From Rhizomys pruinosus (taxonomy: Eukaryota; Chordata; Mammalia; Rodentia; Spalacidae), in contig VZQC01005070.1 in assembly GCA_009823505.1 (NCBI GenBank), positions 118,046 to 182,045 on the forward strand: DNA of 64,000 nt, given 5' to 3'. The position numbers were made by a program, and so were the translations under genes. Below, piece by piece: positions 53,661 to 63,665 of the stretch; position 1 is the first letter of the stretch, and each line of letters opens with the position of its first letter. Below the pieces are notes generated by a model, which made no database searches, was not told the origin of the DNA, and saw nothing but the letters and a program-made list of their open reading frames with translations.

Positions 53661-53731
53661 ATGTCACTAACAAAAGACAAGTCTAGAAAAGACAAGCCAC
53701 GTAAATACCTAACTAGAAGAATCAAGATATG

Positions 53732-53818
53732 TGAGGGCTGGGGCACAGCTCAGAGCCAAAACACATACGTAACATATGCAAGTTTCTGGACCTGATCTAC
53801 CTCTCCAGAAAAAAAAAA
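53732..53818 (+). mobile_element. ID-like SINE, diverged
   Basis: GAGGGCTGGGGCACAGCTCAG start, GGACCTGATCTACCTCTCC B-box region, A tail. Confidence 0.65.
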
Positions 53819-53819
53819 T

Positions 53820-54660
53820 TCAAGGTAGATATAATTACCATATGGGGAACACAATTGGATGGAATAGTGGCCACAGGGTCCTGACCCACTGGAGTCTAGG
53901 TGGTTGGCTGATAAAACACAGAACATACAAGTCAGGATAGTGCTTACTATATAAATCAATCAAAGTGATTAAAAGTGAATGAGCAAAGACTGGGGCCAGC
54001 TCTCCAGTGGAAAAGCCTAGTCCTTTGCTCAGTTTCCAGAGCATCTCAGCTCAGCCAGTTCTTAGATCATCTGCAGCTTAGTGGTAGAAGGAAAGACTGA
54101 ATTCTCATGAGGACAAATCCTGTAAAACAACAAGAATGTGTAATCAATCCTAATTTTCCCCACCATTCCCAAGGAAATCTAAAGCCACTAACCTGGAGCA
54201 CCATATACAAGAAGTGCTGGAATTAAAGGTGTGCACCACCAGGCACGGTGTACTAGCTAGATATTCTGAAGACTTCTAGGGAAGGGGTCTAAGCTGAGGC
54301 TGACACCCAACAGACACAAAGTGTCACTGTGACCTTTCTTAGAAGAAGATTGGAAGAGATCATGGAATAATTGAAGTCCTGGTCCTGGGCCTGACTCACA
54401 GTGACTATGCTGGGCCTGTGAACTCCTTAGAGAATGAGTTCACCTTTTCTTCTACAGTGCCTTGGCCAGTAAAGCATCTAAAAGCATACAGATTCCCTGA
54501 TATACCAACACAGAAACTTCAATACGATCACTTCACAAGAAACTGTGTGTTTTGGTTGGCTTCAGCACTACCAGTAGAACCCAGGGGTTCACACATGCTA
54601 GTTCAGTGTTCTACCCCACAAGAGATTATTTTTTTAAATTTCTGTTATTACCTTAAAAAA
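53820..54660. other. No gene supported
   Basis: A B1 5' end remnant sits at 54212-54250 (GTGCTGGAATTAAAGGTGTGC). The frame 54418-54771 runs into a SINE and is not a gene. Confidence 0.45.
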
Positions 54661-54669
54661 TGTGCATAT

Positions 54670-54898
54670 GGGGCTGGAGACATGGCTCAGCAGTTAAGAG
54701 TGCCGACTGCTCTTGCAGAGGTCCCAGGTTCGATTCCCAGCACCCACATGGCTCCTAAGAACCGTCTTTAACTCCAGTTCCAGGGGAATCCAACAAGACA
54801 CCCTCTTCTGACCTCTGAGACATTGCACAACACAGGTGCACCAACCTACATGCAGACAGTACACTCATGCACATAAAGAATAAATAAATTTAAAAAAA
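54670..54898 (+). mobile_element. B2 SINE
   Basis: GGGGCTGGAGACATGGCTC to AAGAATAAATAAATTTAAAA. Confidence 0.93.
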
Positions 54899-55082
54899 GA
54901 GATGCAAAGAGAAATAAAAGAATTTACTTAGGTTCAGAGTTCTAGTCACTTTGGGCCTATGGTGAGGTACAACCTCATAGAGGAAATTTGTGATGGAAAA
55001 GCCTGTTCATCTCATGATGAGAAGCAATGAGAGAGTCTGATTTCATAATAAACTCCTTCACCTGAAGCCCATTAAAATATGC

Positions 55083-55240
55083 CTCACCCAGTGTGGTGGC
55101 GCATGCCTGTAATCCCAGCCCTTGGAAGGAAGAGGCAGGTGGATCTCTGTGAGTTCAAGGCCAGCCTGGTCCTACATAGTGAGTTCCAGGCCAGCTGGGG
55201 CTATAGGGAGACCCTGTCTCAAAAAAAAAAAAAAAAAGCC
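55083..55240 (+). mobile_element. B1 SINE
   Basis: CCCAGTGTGGTGGCGCATGC to CCTGTCTCAAAA and A tail. GCCTC(A/C) near both ends (55081 and 55238). Confidence 0.93.
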
Positions 55241-55451
55241 TCCATCAATGGATTAATCCCCTGATAAGGTCAGAGTCTTCTTGGTCCAACACCTTCCAAA
55301 GGCCCCACTTCTTACCACTGATATGTTGGGGACCAAGCCTTCTGTACATGAGCTTTCAAGGGGCAGTTGAGATCCAAACTGAAACAGGTAGATGACAAAG
55401 GACTGTGATGTAGTCCACACTCTCAGAGATCCATTTGGGGAATTTTGCTTT

Positions 55452-55678
55452 GCCTTTTAATTTATTTTTATTTTATGTGTATGAGTGTTTGCGCCATGGA
55501 TATGAGTGTACTATGTGTGTGAAATGCCTTCAGAGGCCAGAAGAGGGCACAGAACCCCCTGGAACTAGAGTCATAGATGTTCGCTAGCTGCCGCTGCCAT
55601 GTGGGTGGTGGAAATTGAACTCAAGTCCTCTTCAAGAGCAGTTGGTGCTCTTGACCGTTGAGCCATCTCTCTAGCATC
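55452..55678 (-). mobile_element. B3-like SINE
   Basis: Minus strand: TTTATTTTATGTGTATGAGTG to GAGCCATCTCTCTAGCATCC; diverged. Confidence 0.82.
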
Positions 55679-55842
55679 CTGCTTTCTGTCTTTGAAACTG
55701 TAGCCTCTATAAGTCCAGAAGTTCTGGTTACCAAAGTGGAAAAATGTTTCATTATAGTTTGGATGTGATTTTAATTTCCAGAGTCACAAGGTATTGGTGG
55801 GCAAGAACCTGTTCCAACTACAGTGTTTAGATGGGTGACTGT

Positions 55843-55935
55843 GGGGCATGGGGTGTAGCTCACTGTAGAGCACCTGCCCAGCATGTGAGAAGCCCTGGGT
55901 TCAAGCTCCAGCATGGAGGGGGAAAAACAATTGAA
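55843..55935 (+). mobile_element. ID-like SINE
   Basis: GGGGCATGGGGTGTAGCTCAC, AGAGCACCTGCCCAGCATG, CTGGGTTCAAGCTCCAGC: tRNA-like A and B boxes with an A tail. Confidence 0.8.
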
Positions 55936-56191
55936 AACATAGATGTAAGTCTGTGGAAAGTGATTCGGTTTAGAGGAAGGCATTAAGATAGAAAACCCTG
56001 TTGCTGAATCCTGGTAGCTTAATAAGAAAAGGAAGAGGATACTTACCTGGCAAGGGAGATGATCGCGAAGCTGGTTTTCACAGTGCGAGGCTTATCCATT
56101 GCAATTTCCCCAAATGTGGTAAACATGACTCCACAATTTGTGGTAGTGGGGGACCACGTTCACACTCTCCCCTTAAAAAAAATAAAAATAA

Positions 56192-56378
56192 AAAGGCTGG
56201 GCATGGTGGCACACGCCTTTAATCCCAGCATTCCGGAGGCAAAGGCAAGTGGATCTCTGTGAGTTCAAGGCCAGCCTTTGTACATAGTGAGCTCCAGGAC
56301 AGCTAGAGCAACAGGGAGACCCTGTCTCAAAAAGACCAAAAAAAAAAAAAAAAACAAANAAAAAAAAAAAAAAAAAAG
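56192..56378 (+). mobile_element. B1 SINE with N-broken A tail
   Basis: GGCTGGGCATGGTGGCACAC to CTCAAAAAGACC, then a long A run with an N at 56359. Confidence 0.93.
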
Positions 56379-56383
56379 AGGAA

Positions 56384-56530
56384 CAGGGATGATAGTCCAC
56401 ACTTTTAATCCCAGCAAACTGCAGGCAGAGGCAGGTAGATCTCTGAGATTGGGGCCTGCCTGGTCTCCCTAGCCATTTCCAGGCCAGCTGGGGGTATAGG
56501 GAGGCCTGTCTCAAAAAGCAAACAAAAAAG
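56384..56530 (+). mobile_element. Old B1-like SINE
   Basis: GGGATGATAGTCCACACTTTTAATCCC to CTGTCTCAAAAAGC; diverged, with deletions. Confidence 0.8.
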
Positions 56531-56609
56531 GGGGGGGTAGGAAAGACCACTGTTGTACAGCCATTTCCTCTAGATAAAACTTTTCATTTTGAACGAAACA
56601 ACAAGATGG

Positions 56610-56770
56610 TTTTGTTTTTTGTTTTTTGTTTTTTTGAGACAGGGTCTCCCTGTAACCCAGCTGTCCTGGAACTCACTCTGTAGACCAGGCTGGCCTTGAA
56701 CTCACAAAAGATCCACCTGCCTCTGCCTCCCAAGTGCTAGAATTAAAGGCGTGCGCCATCACGCCCAGCA
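56610..56770 (-). mobile_element. B1 SINE
   Basis: GTTTTTTGTTTTTTTGAGACAG to GGCGTGCGCCATCACGCCC, minus strand. Confidence 0.94.
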
Positions 56771-56994
56771 AAGGATGTTTTAAGAGCAGGTGAAACATTC
56801 CATCCTGCAGAGAACCTCCTTCAGGTCAGGAAGTCCCTAAATTGGCCAAGCTCAGTAGGCTCCCCCCATCCCCCCCACCCCCCACCCCTGAAAGGCTACC
56901 TAGAGACACTTTTAGACAAGCCGAGCTGCCCAGAAGCAGAAACCAGCTTGTAAGAGGCTCAGAGCAACTGAGCTACCTGAGAAAGACACTTGTC

Positions 56995-57412
56995 TTTCTG
57001 CTGCTGAATTAAAACACTGAGCAAAACCAGCACGGGGAGAAAAGGGTTTATTTGACTTACAGCAAAGTCCATCATCAAGGGAAGCTGAGGCAGGAACTCA
57101 GGGCAGGAACCTGGAGCACAGACGGGAGGCACGATGCTTACTGGCTTGGCTTGCTCTCCTGGCCTGTGCTCAGCCTGCTTTCTTTTTTTTTTTTCATTTT
57201 GGGGCAGCCTGCTTTCTTATACAACACAGGACCACCTGCCCGGGGGGAGGGGGGGCGGCACTGCCCACAGTAGGCTGGGCCATCCCACATCACTCAACAA
57301 TCAAGAACATACCACAGACGTGGCCACAGGACAGTCCAGTGGAAGAAAGTCCTCCATTGAGGTTCCCTCCACCCAGGAGTGTCAAGTCGACAGCTGAAGC
57401 TTCCAGCACAGA
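56995..57412 (-). mobile_element. ORR1-like MaLR solo LTR
   Basis: Same block order as the LTR at 2607-3005: AAAGGGTTTATTTGACTTACAG, GGCAGGAACTCAGGGCAGG, GGGCTGGGCC-type, CCACAGACGTGGCCACAGG, AGTGTCAAGTCGACAGC. A short internal duplication CAGCCTGCTTTCTT (57171 and 57208) flanks a T run. No second LTR nearby. Confidence 0.82.
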
Positions 57413-57414
57413 CA

Positions 57415-58795
57415 CTCTCCAACTCGGTGACCTGCCTGCCTGCGGGGTTTCCTGCTTTCATAAGCTGTTACCCAAGCTGGAGTGAACTTCTGTGATGGGG
57501 CTGACTTTGAGTCATTTCTGCTCCTGTAAGTGACCCCTTATCCCTGTCCTATAAATAACCCCAATAAAACTCACTGGTTCACCAGCTTGGACTTTGGGGG
57601 AATCCTTACTTTGGTCTGTCGTTGGCTTCCTATCTGTGGTGAGCAGACATTTATTCACATCTCCTGAGGAATAGTACACAACCATACACACAGATATACA
57701 CATACATGCTCCCTGTCATTAACACGGTGCTCTGCACCAGCTCGGTGCAGAGTACAAAACCATCACCAACTGAGGCCCTAAGACCTTGTATCTTCAAAGC
57801 ACATGAGTGAAAATAAATCTAATTCTTCCCCCCATCCCCTTGGCATCTTCTTGGTACCCCACATTCTTTCCAGCCTCTTCCTCCTTGCCTGTCCAGTGAC
57901 AGCTTTGGTGGGAGCCCATGTGTGCACCCAAAGGGAGTCAAGGCTGAGTGTACACATCCCTCCGGAGCAGGGCACATTGGACAGGCTTCCTGAGGCAAAT
58001 CTTTCCCTACTCACAGCCCTTCGCCAAGTCAGCCTGGAGCACAGGATATAATCACCCTAAGATTACCTTCCTCTGTGGGTTGGAGTGGCTAGCCCACGGA
58101 AGGGGTCCTCAGCGTGGCAGATGCTCAGCATATCCTCGTGCCCAGGCAGACCCTCCCCTCCAACCTTCCGGTGTCTGGCTTGCCTTCCTCTTTTGGCAAG
58201 CTTGAGCCACCTTCTGGGGACAAAACACAAAAATACAAGATTGTGTAATTTCGACTCCACATAGATTGTGTAATTTTTGACTCCACATCCCAGTTAAACA
58301 CTATGATATTTTCATTTCAAACTGGCATGGCAGGAGATAAAGATGAGCAGAGAAATTCAGGCTAATTTAAAATTTTAATTTCTCCTTATTTAGAACTACA
58401 TTTAAACACCAAATAAACACCATGGCAAGTTGAGAAAGAGATCGTGGGAGCAAGCTTTTATAACTTAATGTCTTCAAAAGAACCTCTTCTTTCCTTATTT
58501 TTTTAAGTTCAGCTTTGTTGGAACAAAAAGGTTTTCCAAAAAGCCAAACCCCATGTCATCATGCCATTCGTTTCTTTCATCTCTCTTCCCTGCAGAGCAG
58601 TAGAGGGAGCTGAGGCAAGCTCTACTTCTTGCTCCAAGGCACCAAGGTTGGAGCAGGTGCACCAGCCCTTGCTTTCCACATGAGGCTCCTGCCTTGACCT
58701 TGCCCAGGGCTTTTGAAAATGTCAGGCTAAAAAGGTTCTGGTCAGCATTAGCAAGAATATCACTTTTTGTCTTCTGTGGTCAGCTCATTGCTGTC
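57415..58795. other. Low-repeat sequence, no gene supported
   Basis: Overlapping short frames (57778-58260, both strands) lack domains. ATTGTGTAATTT(C/T)GACTCCACAT occurs twice in a row (58239 and 58264). Nothing else recognised. Confidence 0.45.
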
Positions 58796-58796
58796 C

Positions 58797-58978
58797 TGTA
58801 TGTGTATGTATATATGTATGGGTAGACATATGCCAGAGCGCACCTGTGAAGGTCAAAGGACAGCTTCTAAGAATCGGTTTTGTCTTTCCATTATGTGGGT
58901 TCTGGGGATGGAACACAGGTTGTGAGACTTGGATGTGTGTGTCTTTACCTGCTCAGCCATCACTGGTCCCAAAGATAG
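58797..58978 (-). mobile_element. B3-like SINE, diverged
   Basis: Minus strand: TGTATGTGTATGTATATATG to CTGCTCAGCCATCACTGGTCC. Confidence 0.6.
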
Positions 58979-58999
58979 TTCCAAAATAAAAAGTGAGCT

Positions 59000-59060
59000 T
59001 GCACCGGGCATGGTGGCAGACGCCTTTAAACCCAGCACTTGGGAGGCAAAAACAGGGTTC
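59000..59060 (+). mobile_element. B1 SINE 5' fragment
   Basis: CACCGGGCATGGTGGCAGACG to GGGAGGCAAAAACAGG only. Confidence 0.8.
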
Positions 59061-59082
59061 TCTTAATTCCAAAATGTCAAAA

Positions 59083-59276
59083 ACTAAAGTCAGGGTGGCG
59101 GTAGCCTTTGATCCTAGCACTTGGGAGGCAGAGGCAGGTGAAGCTCTCTGTATGAGGCCAGCCTAGTCTACCTAGTGAGTTCTGGGCCAGCTCGGTTACA
59201 TAGTGAAACCCTGTCTCAAAAAAAAAAAAAAAAAAATTAAATAAATAAATAAAATAAAATAAAATAAAAACAAATT
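59083..59276 (+). mobile_element. B1 SINE
   Basis: AGTCAGGGTGGCGGTAGCC to CCCTGTCTCAAAA, then an A-rich tail with AAATAAATAAAT. Confidence 0.88.
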
Positions 59277-59277
59277 G

Positions 59278-59526
59278 GGGGCTGGAGAGATGTCTCAGTG
59301 GTTAAGAGCACCAAATGCTCTTGCACAGGACCCGGGTTCGATTCCCAGCATCCACATGGCTGTTAAGAACCACCTTTAAGCCGAGCATGGTGGTGCACAC
59401 CTTTACTCCTAGCACTCAGGAGGCAGAGGCAGGTGGATCTCTGTGAGTTCAAGGCCAACCTGCTCTATAGAGTGAGCTCCAGGCCAGCTGGGGCTATAGG
59501 GAGACACTGTCTCAAAAAAAAAAAAT
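59278..59526 (+). mobile_element. Composite B2-B1 SINE (copy 3)
   Basis: B2 5' part (59278-59371, ending TTAAGAACCACCTTTAA) joined to a complete B1 (59372-59513) and A tail, with no B2 3' half. Same junction as at 11437 and 35343. Flanking A-rich sequence hides any target duplication. Confidence 0.82.
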
Positions 59527-59565
59527 GGCCTGATTTGCCAAAGTAATTGAAAGTAAGAGAGGCAG

Positions 59566-59780
59566 GGAAGCTAGCGAGATGTCTCAGCAGGTAAGAGCAC
59601 TGGCTACTCCTGCAGAGGACCAGGGTTTGAGTCCCAGCACTCACATGGTGGCTAACAACTGCCCATAACTCCAGTTCCAGGGGATCCAATACCCTCTTCT
59701 GACCTCATGGGCATTGCATGACACAGGAGTACTTACACACAGGCAGGCAATACACTCATAACAAAAAATAAAAATAACTT
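59566..59780 (+). mobile_element. B2 SINE, older
   Basis: GGGAAGCTAGCGAGATGTCTC to AAAAAATAAAAATAAC. Confidence 0.88.
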
Positions 59781-59783
59781 TTT

Positions 59784-59935
59784 TAGCGCGTGGTGGTGCA
59801 CGCCCTTAATCCTAGCGACATTTGGGATGCAGAGTCAGGGTGATATCTCTGTGAGTTCCTCAAGGCCAACCTGGCTACATAGTAGGCCAAAGCCCAGCTG
59901 GGGCTACGGGAAGACCGGTCCTCAAAAAGAAAAAA
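59784..59935 (+). mobile_element. B1 SINE with many small indels
   Basis: GCGCGTGGTGGTGCACGCCC to GGTCCTCAAAAAG; several one- to two-base gains relative to its relatives, reminiscent of the error-rich stretches at 18-21 and 28-30 kb. Confidence 0.82.
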
Positions 59936-59984
59936 GAATAATCAAGAATAATGAATAATTACAATAAATAAAATGTTTTTTTTA

Positions 59985-60128
59985 TTTTCTTTTTATTGAT
60001 GGTTTTTGCTTGTTTACATTTTTTTTTTTATTTTATTCGTCATTTTTATTTCCCTTTCCCTTTCCCCCCCAACCCCCCAACCCATCCCAGATCATTCATT
60101 CTGCCTTAACTGTGCCTGCATCTTCAGG
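59985..60128 (-). mobile_element. L1 3' UTR end
   Basis: Minus-strand T-rich end and the CCCAACCCATCCCAGATCATTC block also seen at 180-210 and 8170-8190. Confidence 0.7.
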
Positions 60129-60129
60129 T

Positions 60130-61312
60130 TTGTTTTTTTTTCTTTTTTTCATTTTTTAGCTATAAGTGATAATCCATGAGTATAAGCATCCTTCGTGCAA
60201 AACCAATCTATAGACTGTTGTGCCCAAACCCCCACAGTCCCACCATTCAGTGGAGGTTGACAGGTTGTTTGTTCAATCAAGTTGATCAAATGAGTGTCCA
60301 GACTACATCGCTGTAGTTTCACCGTTCACCCCAATCGCAGCCTTTACATTCTACCACGCCCCCTCTTCCGCAGATTGTTCCCTAGGCTTAGAAAAGGGGC
60401 ACAGGTGGATGAGAAGTAAAACTGTCCTCTCTCTCTGGAGCTGTTGACTTGGATTCTGGTCAATTCTGGCTGTTTCCTTTCATGGGCTGACAGTTTGTTC
60501 AGGAGTAACCTTTCGATCCTACTAATGAAGCACAAGCAATTAGATATATAGGTATTTAAGCAGCACTAATAGTTATGGTAGGTTACTTTGGCATAGACAC
60601 ATATGTTTGGATGATATGTTAATTCATGAATTATATTTTTACCCCCTGATAAATATAACAGGGTCTTACTGTGGCTTATGACATCTCCTAACCTGTAGAG
60701 GATGTAGGCTTGTGGCATCAGCCATGGGTTATTCCTCCAAGGAGAGAGCCAACAGCCAATTAGATTTGGGATATACAGGCACATGGCTGCCTCTGCTGCA
60801 CAGTATTTCCAGGCAGGTGAAGTGTAGCTGGTGCTGATGGTGGAGTCTTGCTTGACTCAGGGAGACCCGTATTTGCTTTATTGGTTTAGTGGCCTTTGGG
60901 AACACTCTCTGGCATTCCAGAGGCCATCTGTACCCTTGCATGTGCGGTCTCAATACATCCCTCCCATGTTAACGTCAGGTCTTCGGCAGCAGGGTCTTAT
61001 CGCCTCTCCTCCTGCAGGTATCCCAACTTAGGGGCAAGGAGCCCTTACCTTTTGTGGGGCCTTGGATCCCCTGGCCAACATCCCCCTGGTAGAACAATCC
61101 ATTGCTGATGTCAGAGCTCCTGCATTAATATACTTTGCCTAAGTGCATAGCCCAAGGACTTTAGTATTATATTTGGTTCTGAACAGAGTATAATCCTTTT
61201 CACAGTTCTTATGTCTATTAGTCAATTAAAGAAGGCATTTTTACCGGTTTTATAAGAGATTACCTCTATAATAGTTGTCTCCAATTTACAGTTGGAAAAT
61301 GACATCATCATC
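60130..61312 (-). mobile_element. Unclassified interspersed repeat (copy B)
   Basis: Longest copy. On the minus strand it runs from about 61312 to an A-rich tail at 60130-60160. The first 600 bases match 5260-5875; the last 70 before the tail match 1210-1285. No frame of note beyond short ones. Possibly an L1 3' part or an independent retroposon. Confidence 0.6.
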
Positions 61313-61391
61313 GTCATATTTCTCCTTGTTTTTTTTTAAGAAACAAAGAAGGAAGAACTAAAATTATATTAAAACTATGGGATTCTTTTTT

Positions 61392-61606
61392 AAGTATATT
61401 ATTTAAAGATTTATTTTTACTTGGGGGGGCAGTATGTGCACATGAGTGCAGGTGCCCGATGAGGCCAGAAGAACGTGCCAGATGCCCTGGAGCAGCAGCC
61501 ATAGATGGTTGTGAGCCACTGAGTGTGGATGGGGGGAACAGAAACCAGGTCCTGTACAAGAGCAGTACATGCCCTTAAGCACTGAAGCCATCTCTCCAGC
61601 CTGTAT
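61392..61606 (-). mobile_element. B3-like SINE
   Basis: Minus strand: AAGATTTATTTTTACTTG to AAGCCATCTCTCCAGCC. Confidence 0.8.
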
Positions 61607-61611
61607 TTTTA

Positions 61612-61775
61612 TTATTTTTTCTGTCTTTATTTTTGTGAGACTATGTATACACGCATGGAGGTCAAAGGATAACTACAGGAATCAATTCTCTCCTTCTGCC
61701 ATGTGGGTCCTGGGGACTGAACTCAGGTCATCAGTCTGAGCATCTTTACCTGGTGAACCATCTCATCAGCCCAAA
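61612..61775 (-). mobile_element. B3-like SINE, diverged
   Basis: Minus strand: GTCTTTATTTTTGTGAG to AACCATCTCATCAGCCC. Confidence 0.65.
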
Positions 61776-61779
61776 AAAT

Positions 61780-62180
61780 GTAGGTCTCTTGCCACGCTGG
61801 CCATGCTTTTGTCTTGTGGTGCCGTTCTGAGGTAAGCTCAGGGTTGGTCAAACTTCTGACATTACAACATGTCGTCATTTACAAAGTTCACACTTGAGAA
61901 TCATGCAATCTAGATGCAAGAAACATGGCAAACAAAATCTCATAAGGATTTAGTTGGGCTACACTCACAACTAAGCTCAGTAATAAAGCAATAAAGCAAA
62001 GTTAGATGGCTTACATCCCTGGAGATTAGCATCAAAGAACAGCATCAAAACTGAGCCTTCTTGGCCCAGTTTAGGCTCATGTTACCATCTTCCAGCCAAT
62101 CATGTAGCCAGAAGAATGAAACAATGTCAGACCTGGCTGCAGACTTATCTGGACCTGGGAGAAGACCAATATATGACTAT
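61780..62180. other. No repeat or gene recognised
   Basis: Single-copy-looking sequence. Confidence 0.4.
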
Positions 62181-62184
62181 TTAT

Positions 62185-62350
62185 CATTACTACAATAAAA
62201 TTTCTGAGACAGGATACGTCACAAAGGAAAGGGGTTTATTTTGGTTCATGTTTTTGGAGATGCAAAGGATAAAGGTATCAGCTGGTTGCCCTTCTTACTG
62301 GCAGAGTCCCGAGGTGGTACAGAGCATCATATAACAAGAGACAGGAACCT
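62185..62350 (-). mobile_element. LTR fragment, MaLR-like
   Basis: AAATTTCTGAGACAGGATACG, AAAGGGGTTTATTTTGGTTC and TTACTGGCAGAGTCCCGAGG in the reverse order of a MaLR-type LTR 3' half. Confidence 0.55.
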
Positions 62351-62402
62351 GCATACCTATATGTCTGAGTGTATCTGGTTACTAGTATTAAGAATATAGT
62401 AA

Positions 62403-62549
62403 GGCCAGGTGTGGTGGTGCAAGCCTTTAATCCCAGCACTCAGGAGGCAGAGGCAGAGGCAGAGGCAGGCAGAGCTCTGTGAGTTCAAGGCCAGCCTGGT
62501 CTACATAGCAAGCTCCAGGCCAGCTGGGACTAAAGGGAGACCCCGTCTC

Positions 62550-62578
<29 letters not shown>
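62403..62578 (+). mobile_element. B1 SINE
   Basis: GGCCAGGTGTGGTGGTGCAAG to CCCCGTCTCAAAA and long A tail; GGCAGA repeated three times inside (62447-62465). Confidence 0.93.
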
Positions 62579-62580
<2 letters not shown>

Positions 62581-62766
62581 AGAAGAATTTAGAGACTAAA
62601 CTACTGCATGAACTTGGGGGGATAAAGCATGCTCAGAGTATAACAATTGATTTCACGAAGAAAAAAAATTATACATTACTTTTACAAGAAGTGGAAACAG
62701 ATATTAGGTCAGTGAAATCCACAAATGCCTTTCCAAACACCCACAGCCCAAAGCATGCATGATGCC

Positions 62767-62882
62767 AGCTGGGTTTGGTGGCACGGCAGCACTGGAGAAG
62801 CTAAGGCAGGAGGATTTTGAGTTTGAGACAAGCCTGGGCTACATAGTGAATAGGGAAACTCTCTCATGAGAAAGAAAAAAAT
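62767..62882 (+). mobile_element. Old B1-like SINE
   Basis: GCTGGGTTTGGTGGCACGGC, GACAAGCCTGGGCTACATAG, then AAAGAAAAAAA; diverged. Confidence 0.7.
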
Positions 62883-62883
62883 T

Positions 62884-63015
62884 AACTAGTATGATGGCAC
62901 CTATCTTTAATCCCCACACTCAATGAGGCAGATCTTTGTGAGATCAAGGCCAGCCTGATGTACATGAGTTCCAGCTATCCAGGGATACACAGTGAGACCC
63001 TCCCTCAAAATTTAA
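62884..63015 (+). mobile_element. Old B1-like SINE
   Basis: AACTAGTATGATGGCACCTATC to GAGACCCTCCCTCAAAA. Confidence 0.7.
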
Positions 63016-63019
63016 ATAT

Positions 63020-63460
63020 AAAAAAGTGCTGTTCAGTCTGAAAAATCCAATAATGATGGAATTCTAATTCTTTTTGCTCCCCAGAGATGGTTAGGAGGAA
63101 ACCAGGATCCCACTGAGAAGTAGATCTGACTTATATACACGTTCATATTTCTTTTTTCTTCTGTCCCCACCAAGTAAACCATGACCTTCCACTTGAAATT
63201 AGAGACAAGGAAAACGGAGATCCATGTGCGTTGTGCTGCTGCAGGACAAGTAGACCAAGACCGGATGTCTTATAGGACAAGGCACAGGGCAAAAGTGCTG
63301 AAGGAGAAAGAAGGTGGCATCTGAGCAAGGGAGGAGGAGGCGACACAGCTGGAGAGCCACCAGTCATGTGCCAAGCATAACAGGGGAATGCCAAGAGGAA
63401 GTCTTCCCACCTGCATCAAGTCACTAGCATTTCGTCATTAGAATATCATTTAAACCATCT
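63020..63460. other. No gene recognised
   Basis: The minus-strand frame 63143-63394 has no domain. No repeat seen. Confidence 0.4.
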
Positions 63461-63462
63461 GA

Positions 63463-63665
63463 ACCCGGTATGGTAGCATTTGCCTACGGTCCCAGTTACT
63501 CAAACTGAGCAACCTTCAGCCCAGCTGTGGTCAACAAGGAAGGTGCTGGGAAAAGAGCTTGGTGTTATCAGATCAGATGCTGAGACGGGAAGATGGTTTT
63601 TATGCTCAAAACTCTGGGCTAGCCTGGGCAGCATAGTGAGACCTCATCTCAAACATAAACGACTG
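63463..63665 (+). mobile_element. Old B1/PB1-like SINE
   Basis: CCCGGTATGGTAGCATTTGCC, GGGCTAGCCTGGGCAGCATAG, GAGACCTCATCTCAAAC; a foreign-looking stretch in the middle. Confidence 0.6.

Noticed and set aside
53435..53686. Recurrent frames with [35 protein letters not shown]
   Set aside because: These are B1 SINE translations (the rest of the repeat is in the same place each time).
57778..58260. Overlapping frames on both strands as a possible gene in the low-repeat stretch
   Set aside because: Open on both strands by chance in GC-richer sequence, without domains or splice structure that I can defend.
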